Assembly (NCBI RefSeq): GCF_900111075.1
Contig: NZ_FOFZ01000010.1
Span: 62,001 to 126,000, forward strand
Length of the DNA stretch: 64,000 bases
Source of the DNA: Flavobacterium frigoris
GTDB lineage: Bacteria > Bacteroidota > Bacteroidia > Flavobacteriales > Flavobacteriaceae
Direction of reading: 5' to 3'
The translations under genes and the position numbers were made by a program. A model generated the notes under the pieces. The model was given only the letters and a program-made list of their open reading frames with translations. It was not told the origin of the DNA and searched no databases. This document shows, piece after piece, positions 56,887 to 64,000 of the stretch (the first letter of the stretch is position 1; every line of letters starts with the position of its first letter).

Positions 56887-56894
56887 CAAAAATA
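56887..56894 (-). promoter_or_regulatory. -7 element TATTTTTG for sucC
   Basis: Minus-strand TATTTTTG, 49 bases upstream of the ATG. Confidence 0.5.
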
Positions 56895-57075
56895 GCAAAA
56901 TTCATGGTAACAGAAAAATCTTTTCCCTATTTAAATTTCTTATAGTACAAGTTAAACAATAAATTCAAAATTACAAGGAAAAGTAAGTTATGAGAAAAGT
57001 AAAAGTCGAGTAAAATATTGGAGTAAAAGCTACTATATCGTTTGAAATTTGATGCGAAAATTTAGTGGTATCTAC

Positions 57076-57093
57076 GATATATTACAATATATC
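57076..57093. promoter_or_regulatory. Palindrome upstream of gltB, possible operator
   Basis: GATATAT-TACA-ATATATC, 7-bp perfect arms, about 160 bases before the gltB promoter. A candidate regulator site only. Confidence 0.3.
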
Positions 57094-57238
57094 TTCATTA
57101 CAAATAAGTCAGGCTGTCGATTTTGTAATTCACGTCCACCTAAATATAATTATTATCATTTATTAAACGTTATTCTAATTTTACTGTAAAAATATTTCGT
57201 TTTAGCTCTGTTTCATACATTATATTTAATGAAATCGC

Positions 57239-57246
57239 TATTTTTG
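57239..57246 (+). promoter_or_regulatory. -7 element TATTTTTG for gltBD
   Basis: TATTTTTG, 19 bases before the gltB ATG. Confidence 0.55.
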
Positions 57247-57265
57247 TATAAAAAAATTATAAAGC

Positions 57266-60200
57266 ATGAAAATTAAAGAACAAGGCCTTTATTTGCCTGA
57301 ATTTGAACATGACAACTGTGGCGCAGGATTTATTTGTAATTTAAATGGAATTAAATCTAATGACATTATTCATAAAGCACTCGATATCTTAATAAAATTA
57401 GAGCATCGTGGTGCAGTGAGTGCAGATGGACGAACCGGAGATGGAGCAGGAATTCTTTTTGATATTCCTCATGATTTTTTTAAAAAAGTATGTGACTTCA
57501 CTATTCCAGAAACGAGAGAGTATGCAGTGGGAATGGTTTTTTTACCAAAAAAGAAAAACCAAGTTGAATTTTGCAAAACTACCTTTGAAACTGCTATTCG
57601 CAATCAAAATTTGAATATAATCGGATGGAGAGATGTTCCTGTAGATGTATCCAACCTTGGACAAATAGCCGCCGAAAAAGAACCAACAGTAAAACAAGTA
57701 TTTATTGGAAAGAATGGATTGGAATTAACCGAACAACAATTCAATGCCAAATTATTTGCAGCCAGAAAAATAGCAGAACACGCTATCCTGAATTCAAAGA
57801 TTTCAGAAAGCCACATGTTTTATTTCTCTAGTCTGTCTACTACGACTATTATATATAAAGGTCTATTGATGCCAGAAGATATCAGCAGATACTATACTGA
57901 TTTAAAGGACGATGATTTAGTAACTCGACTAGCTTTAGTTCATCAACGCTTTTCTACCAATACATTTCCGTCTTGGGAATTAGCACAACCGTTTAGGTAC
58001 ATGTGCCATAATGGAGAGATCAATACCCTTCGTGGAAATGTAAGCAGAATGCGTGCCCGTGAAGAATTGATGCAAAGTGATGTTTTTGGCGAAGACATCA
58101 AAAAACTATTCCCTATAATATTAGACGGAAAATCAGATTCTGCTTCTATGGATATGGTTGTCGAACTATTATTAATGACAGGACGTTCCTTACCGGAAGT
58201 TATGATGATGGTCGTTCCTGAAGCATGGGAAAAACACCAAACCATGTCAGATGATAAAAAAGCATTTTATGAGTACAATGCTTGTATTATGGAGCCTTGG
58301 GATGGCCCTGCATCTATCCCATTTACAGATGGGAATGTGATTGGTGCACTTCTTGACAGAAACGGTTTACGTCCCTCTCGTTACACACTTACCAAAGATG
58401 GCTTTGTAATTATGGCGTCTGAAATAGGTGTTCTGGATATAAAACCAGAAGATGTAGTGCAGCATGGTAGATTAGAGCCCGGAAAAATGTTCTTAGTTGA
58501 TATGAACGAAGGTCGAATTATTGAAGATGATGAGATTAAGAATGCAATTGTAACCAAACGTCCTTATAGAAAATGGTTAGATGACAATTTATTAAATTTA
58601 TCACAAGTACCATATACCAATAATAGCACTCCTACTGAAAATATAGATTATGAAACGAGATTGCGTTTGTTTGGATATACTATTGAGGATTTAAAGACAA
58701 TAATTATCCCAATGGGTGCTAAAGGGGCTGAAGTTATTAGTTCCATGGGTAACGACACTCCATTAGCGGTATTATCAGATAAACCACAACTGCTCTATAA
58801 TTATTTCAAACAATTATTTGCTCAGGTTACCAATCCACCACTGGATGGAATTCGTGAAGAAATAATTACAGACGTTAGTTTGGCTATTGGTGGAGATTAT
58901 AACATTTTTGACATTGTTCCAAAACATTGTAAAAAGTTAAAAATTCAGAATCCGGTAATTTCAAAAGAAGATCTGGATAAAATAAGAAACATTGACCATC
59001 CTGATTTTAAATCACAAACCATCTCTACCTTATATGAAATAGAAAAAGGAGTAAATGGACTGGAGCGTGCATTAGAAAAATGTGTTCAAGCAACCTTTAA
59101 GGCAGTACAAGGAGGACACAATATCATTATCCTTTCTGATAGAGGCGTTAGTGAAAAAATGGCCCCGATACCAATGCTACTAGCTTGTTCTTATATCCAT
59201 CATTCGATGAATATTCTAAAGGTTCGTTCTAAATTCGGAATAATTATTGAATCTGCCGAACCGCGTGAACCACATCATTTTGCCTTATTATTTGGTTATG
59301 GCGCAAGTGCTATTAACCCATATTTGGTAAATGAAATCATTCGTGACCAAGTAGATAAAGGTTTCATTACAGGAATAACACCTGATTATGCTATTGCAAA
59401 TTACAATAAAGCTATAGCAAAAGGAATCCTGAAAATCATGAATAAAATTGGGATCTCTACTTTACATTCGTATAGAGCTGCTCAAATTTTTGAAATTTTA
59501 GGTTTAAACAAAACTTTTACTTCTAAATATTTCCCATATACCCCTTCTCGAATTGAAGGAATTGGTTTGATGGAAATTGAAAAAGAAGTTAAAAAAAGAT
59601 ACCAGAAAGCATTTCCAAATTCGACTGTTGCCAGCTTATTATCTCTAGAAATTGGAGGTATTTATAGATGGAGAAGAACCGGAGAGAAACACATGTTTAA
59701 CCCTACTACTATTGCTAAATTACAACAGGCAGTACGTTTGAACAGTCCAGAAAGTTATAAAGAATATTCCACTATGGTTAACGACCAAAGTAAAAACCTA
59801 ATGACAATCAGAGGGTTATTTGAATTCAACAACTTGGATCCTATTTCAATTGAAGAAGTAGAGCCTTGGACAGAAATTGTAAAAAAATTCAAAACTGGAG
59901 CCATGTCTTATGGATCTATCAGTCAGGAAGCCCATGAAAACTTGGCAATTGCCATGAACAGAATTGGTGGAAAAAGTAATTCTGGAGAAGGTGGAGAAGA
60001 TCCTAAACGTTTCCAAAAAGAATTAAATGGAGATTCAAAAAATAGTGCGATTAAGCAAGTTGCTTCTGGACGTTTTGGTGTATCTATCAATTATTTGACA
60101 AGTGCCAAAGAAATCCAAATTAAAATGGCGCAAGGTGCTAAACCGGGTGAAGGTGGACAACTACCAGGTGAAAAAGTGGTACCGTGGATTGCCGAAGTTA

Positions 60201-61780
60201 GGAATTCAACTCCTTATGTTGGATTAATTTCCCCTCCTCCGCATCACGATATTTACTCTATTGAGGATTTATCACAATTGATATTTGATTTAAAAAATGC
60301 CAATCGTGAAGCCCGTGTAAATGTTAAGTTAGTTTCTGAAGTGGGTGTTGGAACAATAGCTGCCGGTGTTGCAAAAGCAAAAGCAGATGTGATTTTGATT
60401 TCAGGTTACGACGGAGGAACTGGTGCGGCACCATTAACTTCCTTACAGCATACAGGTATTCCTTGGGAACTTGGACTTGCCGAAGCACAACAAACTTTAA
60501 TATTAAATGATTTAAGAAGTCGTGTGGTATTAGAATGTGACGGACAATTAAAAACAGGGCGTGATGTTGCAATTGCAGCTTTATTAGGAGCAGAAGAATT
60601 TGGTTTTGCCACTGCGCCTTTAGTAGCTTCCGGTTGTATCATGATGAGAGCTTGTCATTTAAATACCTGTCCAGTTGGTATTGCTACTCAAGATCCTGAG
60701 TTAAGAAAAAATTTCAAAGGAACTCCAGAGCACATCATTAACTTCATGTATTTTATTGCCGAAGAGTTGAGAGAAATCATGGCTCAGTTAGGCTTTAGAA
60801 CCTTGAAAGAAATGGTAGGACAATCACAAAAACTGAATGTCAACAAAGCCATTAAGCATTATAAAGCAAGTGGTTTAGATTTGTCTACAATTTTGTACAA
60901 ACCTGAAAAAGCAAAAACAGTACCGAATTACAATACAACAACTCAAGACCACGCATTAGAGAATGTACTTGATTTCGCAATCATAAAAGAAGCAATTCCT
61001 TCTATCTATAGAAAAGAAAAAACAAGAGTAAACTTTAAAATTAAAAATACAGATCGTTCTGTAGGTGCCATTTTAAGTAATGAAATCTCAAAAATATATG
61101 GTGCCCAAGGATTACCGGAAGATACTATCCTTGTTGACTTTGAGGGTTCTGCCGGACAAAGTTTTGGTGCTTTTGCTACTAATGGATTGTCATTTAAAAT
61201 TCGTGGTAATTGTAATGACTACGTGGGAAAAGGACTTTCAGGAGCAAAATTAATCATCAAAGTCCCTCCTACCGCAACGTTTAAACCAGAAGAAAACATA
61301 ATTATCGGTAACGTAGCATTGTATGGTGCCATTACTGGTGAAGCATATATTAACGGTATGGCTGGAGAACGTTTTGGGGTCAGAAATTCTGGAGCAACAG
61401 CAGTTGTAGAAGGAATCGGAGATCACGGATGTGAATACATGACCGGAGGTATTGTAGTGGTATTAGGTAAAACAGGAAGAAATTTTGCTGCTGGTATGAG
61501 TGGTGGTGTTGCTTATGTTTTTGATGAGAAAAAACAATTCGAAAATGGATTGTGCAATATGGAAATGGTCGCCTTAGAAACATTGGAACAAGATGACTTG
61601 GAAAAACTGAGACGTTTAATCAAGAATCACTCGATGTACACTAATAGTCCATTGGCAACAAGAATATTGGAAGATTGGGAAAACCAACAAAAACATTTCA
61701 TCAAGGTAATGCCTAAAGATTATAAAATAGCATTACAACGATTAGCAGAAGAAAAGAAAATTGAAGAACTAATAGCATAG
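57266..61780 (+). CDS. gltB: Glutamate synthase large subunit
   Basis: Makes two glutamates from glutamine and 2-oxoglutarate. 1504 residues. The catalytic N-terminal cysteine is Cys18 (HDNCGAGF) after a short propeptide. Glutaminase domain to about 430 ([29 protein letters not shown]), central domain, FMN/2-oxoglutarate domain ([35 protein letters not shown]), a 3Fe-4S cysteine cluster ([21 protein letters not shown]) and the C-terminal GXGXG beta-helix ([26 protein letters not shown]). gltD starts 2 bases after its stop. Confidence 0.98.
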   Translation: MKIKEQGLYLPEFEHDNCGAGFICNLNGIKSNDIIHKALDILIKLEHRGAVSADGRTGDGAGILFDIPHDFFKKVCDFTIPETREYAVGMVFLPKKKNQVEFCKTTFETAIRNQNLNIIGWRDVPVDVSNLGQIAAEKEPTVKQVFIGKNGLELTEQQFNAKLFAARKIAEHAILNSKISESHMFYFSSLSTTTIIYKGLLMPEDISRYYTDLKDDDLVTRLALVHQRFSTNTFPSWELAQPFRYMCHNGEINTLRGNVSRMRAREELMQSDVFGEDIKKLFPIILDGKSDSASMDMVVELLLMTGRSLPEVMMMVVPEAWEKHQTMSDDKKAFYEYNACIMEPWDGPASIPFTDGNVIGALLDRNGLRPSRYTLTKDGFVIMASEIGVLDIKPEDVVQHGRLEPGKMFLVDMNEGRIIEDDEIKNAIVTKRPYRKWLDDNLLNLSQVPYTNNSTPTENIDYETRLRLFGYTIEDLKTIIIPMGAKGAEVISSMGNDTPLAVLSDKPQLLYNYFKQLFAQVTNPPLDGIREEIITDVSLAIGGDYNIFDIVPKHCKKLKIQNPVISKEDLDKIRNIDHPDFKSQTISTLYEIEKGVNGLERALEKCVQATFKAVQGGHNIIILSDRGVSEKMAPIPMLLACSYIHHSMNILKVRSKFGIIIESAEPREPHHFALLFGYGASAINPYLVNEIIRDQVDKGFITGITPDYAIANYNKAIAKGILKIMNKIGISTLHSYRAAQIFEILGLNKTFTSKYFPYTPSRIEGIGLMEIEKEVKKRYQKAFPNSTVASLLSLEIGGIYRWRRTGEKHMFNPTTIAKLQQAVRLNSPESYKEYSTMVNDQSKNLMTIRGLFEFNNLDPISIEEVEPWTEIVKKFKTGAMSYGSISQEAHENLAIAMNRIGGKSNSGEGGEDPKRFQKELNGDSKNSAIKQVASGRFGVSINYLTSAKEIQIKMAQGAKPGEGGQLPGEKVVPWIAEVRNSTPYVGLISPPPHHDIYSIEDLSQLIFDLKNANREARVNVKLVSEVGVGTIAAGVAKAKADVILISGYDGGTGAAPLTSLQHTGIPWELGLAEAQQTLILNDLRSRVVLECDGQLKTGRDVAIAALLGAEEFGFATAPLVASGCIMMRACHLNTCPVGIATQDPELRKNFKGTPEHIINFMYFIAEELREIMAQLGFRTLKEMVGQSQKLNVNKAIKHYKASGLDLSTILYKPEKAKTVPNYNTTTQDHALENVLDFAIIKEAIPSIYRKEKTRVNFKIKNTDRSVGAILSNEISKIYGAQGLPEDTILVDFEGSAGQSFGAFATNGLSFKIRGNCNDYVGKGLSGAKLIIKVPPTATFKPEENIIIGNVALYGAITGEAYINGMAGERFGVRNSGATAVVEGIGDHGCEYMTGGIVVVLGKTGRNFAAGMSGGVAYVFDEKKQFENGLCNMEMVALETLEQDDLEKLRRLIKNHSMYTNSPLATRILEDWENQQKHFIKVMPKDYKIALQRLAEEKKIEELIA

Positions 61781-61782
61781 TC

Positions 61783-63237
61783 ATGGGAAAGATAGGTGGA
61801 TTTAAAGAATACGATAGAACTAACGAAAGTAATGTAGCAGTAAAGGAACGTGTCTCAAATTACAGTGAGTTTACAATTCCTTTAGCAAAAGATAAAATAA
61901 AAGAACAAGGATCGAGATGTATGGACTGTGGAATTCCATTTTGTCATAGTGCATGTCCATTAGGAAATTTGATTCCTGACTTTAATGATATGGTACATCA
62001 AGAAGAATGGCAAAGTGCCTTGGAAATTTTACAATCAACAAATAACTTTCCTGAATTTACAGGTCGCTTATGCCCTGCCCCATGTGAAAAATCATGTGTG
62101 TTAGGTATTATCGAAGAGCCTGTAGCAATCGAAAATATAGAAAAAAACATTATAGAAAGAGGATTTGCTGAAGGCTGGATCAAACCACAAACTCCGCTAG
62201 AGCGAACAGGTAAAACAGTAGCAGTAATAGGTTCTGGACCTGCCGGATTAGCAGCTGCTCAACAATTAAACAGAGCGGGACACACCGTAACTGTTTTCGA
62301 AAGAGACAATGCTATTGGAGGACTCTTGAGATATGGAATTCCAAACTTTAAATTAGAAAAAGGAATTATTGACCGACGCGTACTAATATTAGAAGCGGAA
62401 GGAATTGTTTTTAAAACCACTGTAAATGTTGGGGTAAACTATAGTGTAGAACAATTGAATGCTTTTGACTCTATCGTATTGTGCGGAGGAGCTACAACTA
62501 GTAGAAGCCTACCGACGAAGGGGATTGAAAGCAACGGAGTGGTTCAAGCGATGACTTTCTTGACTCAACAAACAAAGTCGTTATACGGAGAAGTAATTCC
62601 AAATCAAATACTAGCTACTGGCAAGGACGTTATTGTTATTGGTGGTGGAGATACGGGTTCTGACTGCGTAGGAACCTCTAACAGACAAGGAGCTAAATCG
62701 GTTACCAATTTTGAAATCATGCCAAAACCACCCGTTGGAAGAAGCGAAACAACACCTTGGCCTTTCTGGCCTTTGCAATTAAAAACATCTTCGTCACATG
62801 AAGAAGGATGTGATAGAAATTGGCTAATCAACACCAAAGAATTTATTTCTAATGAAAAAGGGCAATTGGTAGGTTTGAAAACCGTAGAAGTAGCCTGGAA
62901 AATGACACCGGGACAACGACCTGAATTAATCGAAAAAGAAGGTTCTGAGAAAATATGGCCTTGTGATTTAGCACTTTTGGCTCTTGGTTTTACAGGCCCT
63001 GAAAAAACATTAAGTGATCAATTGGGTTTAGAAACAGATATGAGAAGCAATTATAAAGCGACTAATTATCAAACAAATGTACCACACATTTTTACTGCTG
63101 GAGATATGAGAAGAGGACAATCATTGATTGTATGGGCAATCTCCGAAGGTCGTGAAGCGGCAAGAGAAGTTGATAATTATTTAATGGGATATACAAATTT
63201 ACCAACGAAGGGCAATGGAGACTTACCTGGTTTATAA
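61783..63237 (+). CDS. gltD: Glutamate synthase small subunit
   Basis: FAD/NAD(P)H partner that feeds electrons to GltB. 484 residues. N-terminal 4Fe-4S ligand set (CMDCGIPFCHSACPLGNLIPDFND and GRLCPAPCEKSCVLGI), FAD motif IGSGPAGLAAAQQLN, NAD(P)H motif VIGGGDTGSDCVGT, and C-terminal FTAGDMRRGQSLIVWAI. Co-transcribed with gltB. Confidence 0.98.
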   Translation: MGKIGGFKEYDRTNESNVAVKERVSNYSEFTIPLAKDKIKEQGSRCMDCGIPFCHSACPLGNLIPDFNDMVHQEEWQSALEILQSTNNFPEFTGRLCPAPCEKSCVLGIIEEPVAIENIEKNIIERGFAEGWIKPQTPLERTGKTVAVIGSGPAGLAAAQQLNRAGHTVTVFERDNAIGGLLRYGIPNFKLEKGIIDRRVLILEAEGIVFKTTVNVGVNYSVEQLNAFDSIVLCGGATTSRSLPTKGIESNGVVQAMTFLTQQTKSLYGEVIPNQILATGKDVIVIGGGDTGSDCVGTSNRQGAKSVTNFEIMPKPPVGRSETTPWPFWPLQLKTSSSHEEGCDRNWLINTKEFISNEKGQLVGLKTVEVAWKMTPGQRPELIEKEGSEKIWPCDLALLALGFTGPEKTLSDQLGLETDMRSNYKATNYQTNVPHIFTAGDMRRGQSLIVWAISEGREAAREVDNYLMGYTNLPTKGNGDLPGL

Positions 63238-63253
63238 ATCATAATAATACTGA

Positions 63254-63291
63254 AAAATGGCTGTCAGAATAGTTTTTCCGACAGCCATTTT
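63254..63291 (+). terminator. Terminator after gltBD
   Basis: AAAATGGCTGTC / GACAGCCATTTT, 12-bp perfect stem, 14-base loop. Confidence 0.85.
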
Positions 63292-63295
63292 CTTT

Positions 63296-63412
63296 TGGGG
63301 GTGACCACGCCTCCACTCTCGTTCCAGCTTGGTCGGGCTATCCGCTACAAGTCCTCGTCACTTTCGCAAAAGCTCTAGTGTCTGTGGGCTATTCGCTCTT
63401 ATCCCTCACCCA
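63296..63412. repeat. GC-rich intergenic repeat-like element
   Basis: A GC-rich island after gltD with two near-identical pieces, GGGCTATCCGCT (63335-63346) and GGGCTATTCGCT (63386-63397), followed by CTTATCCCTCACCC. The wording recalls a dispersed element found between genes in Flavobacterium; only one copy lies in this window. A short plus-strand frame here (63329-63535) is not credible as a gene. Confidence 0.5.
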
Positions 63413-63494
63413 ATAAAAACAACCTTAGAACAAAACATCTTTTTTGTTCAATTTATAACTTTTTGTTATAAATTGTTAGGAATTAAAAAATCCC

Positions 63495-63524
63495 TTGTGA
63501 AATCAATAAAGAATAATAAATTTG
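63495..63524 (+). promoter_or_regulatory. Full Bacteroidota promoter for lysA
   Basis: TTG at 63495-63497, a 19-base spacer, then TAAATTTG at 63517-63524: both boxes at the classic spacing. About 16 bases before the ATG. Confidence 0.75.
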
Positions 63525-63540
63525 CTAAAAAATAATCACG

Positions 63541-64000
63541 ATGCAATCAAAAGACCTACTTCAATTAGCCGAACAGTTTGGAAGTCCAATATATGTTTAC
63601 GATGCCGAAAAAATAAAATCTCAATACAATAGATTAACCAAGGCATTTTCTAAGGTTGAAAATTTGCGTATCAATTACGCTATGAAAGCACTGTCTAATG
63701 TTGCCATACTTCAACTTTTAAAAGAAATGGGATCTGGTCTAGATACTGTATCTATACAAGAAGTTCAACTAGGTCTTCATGCCGGTTATGATCCAGAAAA
63801 AATATTTTATACGCCAAACGGAGTATCTCTTGAAGAAATTGAAGAAGTACATGCGATGGGAGTACAAATCAATATTGATAATTTATCAATACTAGAGCAA
63901 TTTGGAGCCAAACACCCTAATGTACCAGTTTGTATTAGAATCAATCCTCATGTAATGGCAGGTGGAAACACCAATATTTCTGTTGGACATATCGATAGTA
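63541..64000 (+). CDS. lysA: Diaminopimelate decarboxylase, N-terminal part, continues beyond window
   Basis: Makes lysine from meso-diaminopimelate with PLP. The first 153 residues are visible and the frame is open at the window end. GSPIYVYDAEKIKSQ is the usual start, NYAMKALSN holds the PLP lysine, GSGLDTVSIQEVQLGLHAG and FTPNGVS-like YTPNGVS follow, then VCIRINPHVMAGG. The start is fixed by a good promoter 16 bases upstream. Confidence 0.93.
   Translation, partial: MQSKDLLQLAEQFGSPIYVYDAEKIKSQYNRLTKAFSKVENLRINYAMKALSNVAILQLLKEMGSGLDTVSIQEVQLGLHAGYDPEKIFYTPNGVSLEEIEEVHAMGVQINIDNLSILEQFGAKHPNVPVCIRINPHVMAGGNTNISVGHIDS

Larger units (their letters stand above)
56838..57265. other. Divergent intergenic region between sucC and gltB
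   Basis: About 428 AT-rich bases with the sucC and gltB -7 elements and an inverted repeat at 57076-57093. No ORF. Confidence 0.5.

Noticed and set aside
63329..63535. 68-codon plus-strand frame over the GC-rich repeat
   Set aside because: It runs across a repeat-like element and the lysA promoter; no family resemblance.

Overview
The window is a chromosomal stretch of a low-GC member of the Bacteroidota, almost certainly family Flavobacteriaceae and close to Flavobacterium. The evidence is internal. Many genes have the Bacteroidota -7 promoter element TAnnTTTG a short distance upstream of the start codon. There are two TonB-dependent receptors with N-terminal carboxypeptidase-like domains, one of them paired with a DUF4249 lipoprotein, and characteristic genes such as a long-form NusB, DUF3276, DUF5723, monomeric NADP-isocitrate dehydrogenase and leucine dehydrogenase. 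One intergenic RNA looks like the Flavo-1 motif. I see no rRNA, tRNA, CRISPR array, prophage or intact insertion sequence.

Layout. 0-1.7 kb holds the 3' end of a CPA2-type cation/proton antiporter and a broken WapI-like immunity gene. 1.8-13 kb is mostly housekeeping: guaB, a DUF5723 outer-membrane protein with its lipoprotein partner, an HMG-CoA lyase-like gene, pyrD, a secreted histidine phosphatase, pepT, a lysine-rich histone-H1-like gene between two near-identical terminators, yajC, nusB and leucine dehydrogenase. 13.2-17.8 kb has an ABC exporter, DUF3276, an MscS-type channel and an MFS transporter. 17.9-24.9 kb is an accessory stress-type block: an orphan P-type ATPase, a sulfurtransferase, a GNAT and an NTF2-like lipoprotein on the plus strand, convergent with a YbhB/PEBP protein, a Cys-rich copper-storage-like protein and an erythromycin-esterase-family protein on the minus strand.

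25.2-33 kb has a CsaA-like tRNA-binding protein, a thioredoxin-fold protein, a cyclophilin-FKBP fusion, a second MFS transporter, a peroxiredoxin-like protein with an alpha/beta hydrolase, the Flavo-1-like RNA and an M3 peptidase. 33-39 kb has trmD-rplS, the monomeric isocitrate dehydrogenase gene with an extremely long terminator hairpin, a collagen-like lipoprotein, and then the decayed 3' end of a second isocitrate dehydrogenase gene. 39-47.4 kb has the TonB receptor/DUF4249 pair, thiamine pyrophosphokinase, rlmF and a large TonB receptor. 47.4-57 kb has uvrB, a TerB-like gene, an esterase, a dipeptide epimerase with a PLP enzyme, DUF1456, an SDR-type protein, a small secreted plug-like protein and sucC. 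57.2-64 kb has the gltBD glutamate synthase operon, a GC-rich intergenic repeat and the 5' end of lysA.

Most genes are metabolic core functions: purine, pyrimidine, thiamine, glutamate and lysine synthesis, the TCA cycle, translation and repair. The least ordinary parts are the isocitrate dehydrogenase duplication remnant with a collagen-like gene beside it, the orphan P-type ATPase block, the broken immunity gene, and several repeat or RNA elements between genes. I did not find a clearly new multi-gene defence or signalling system, and functions given here are by-eye family assignments.
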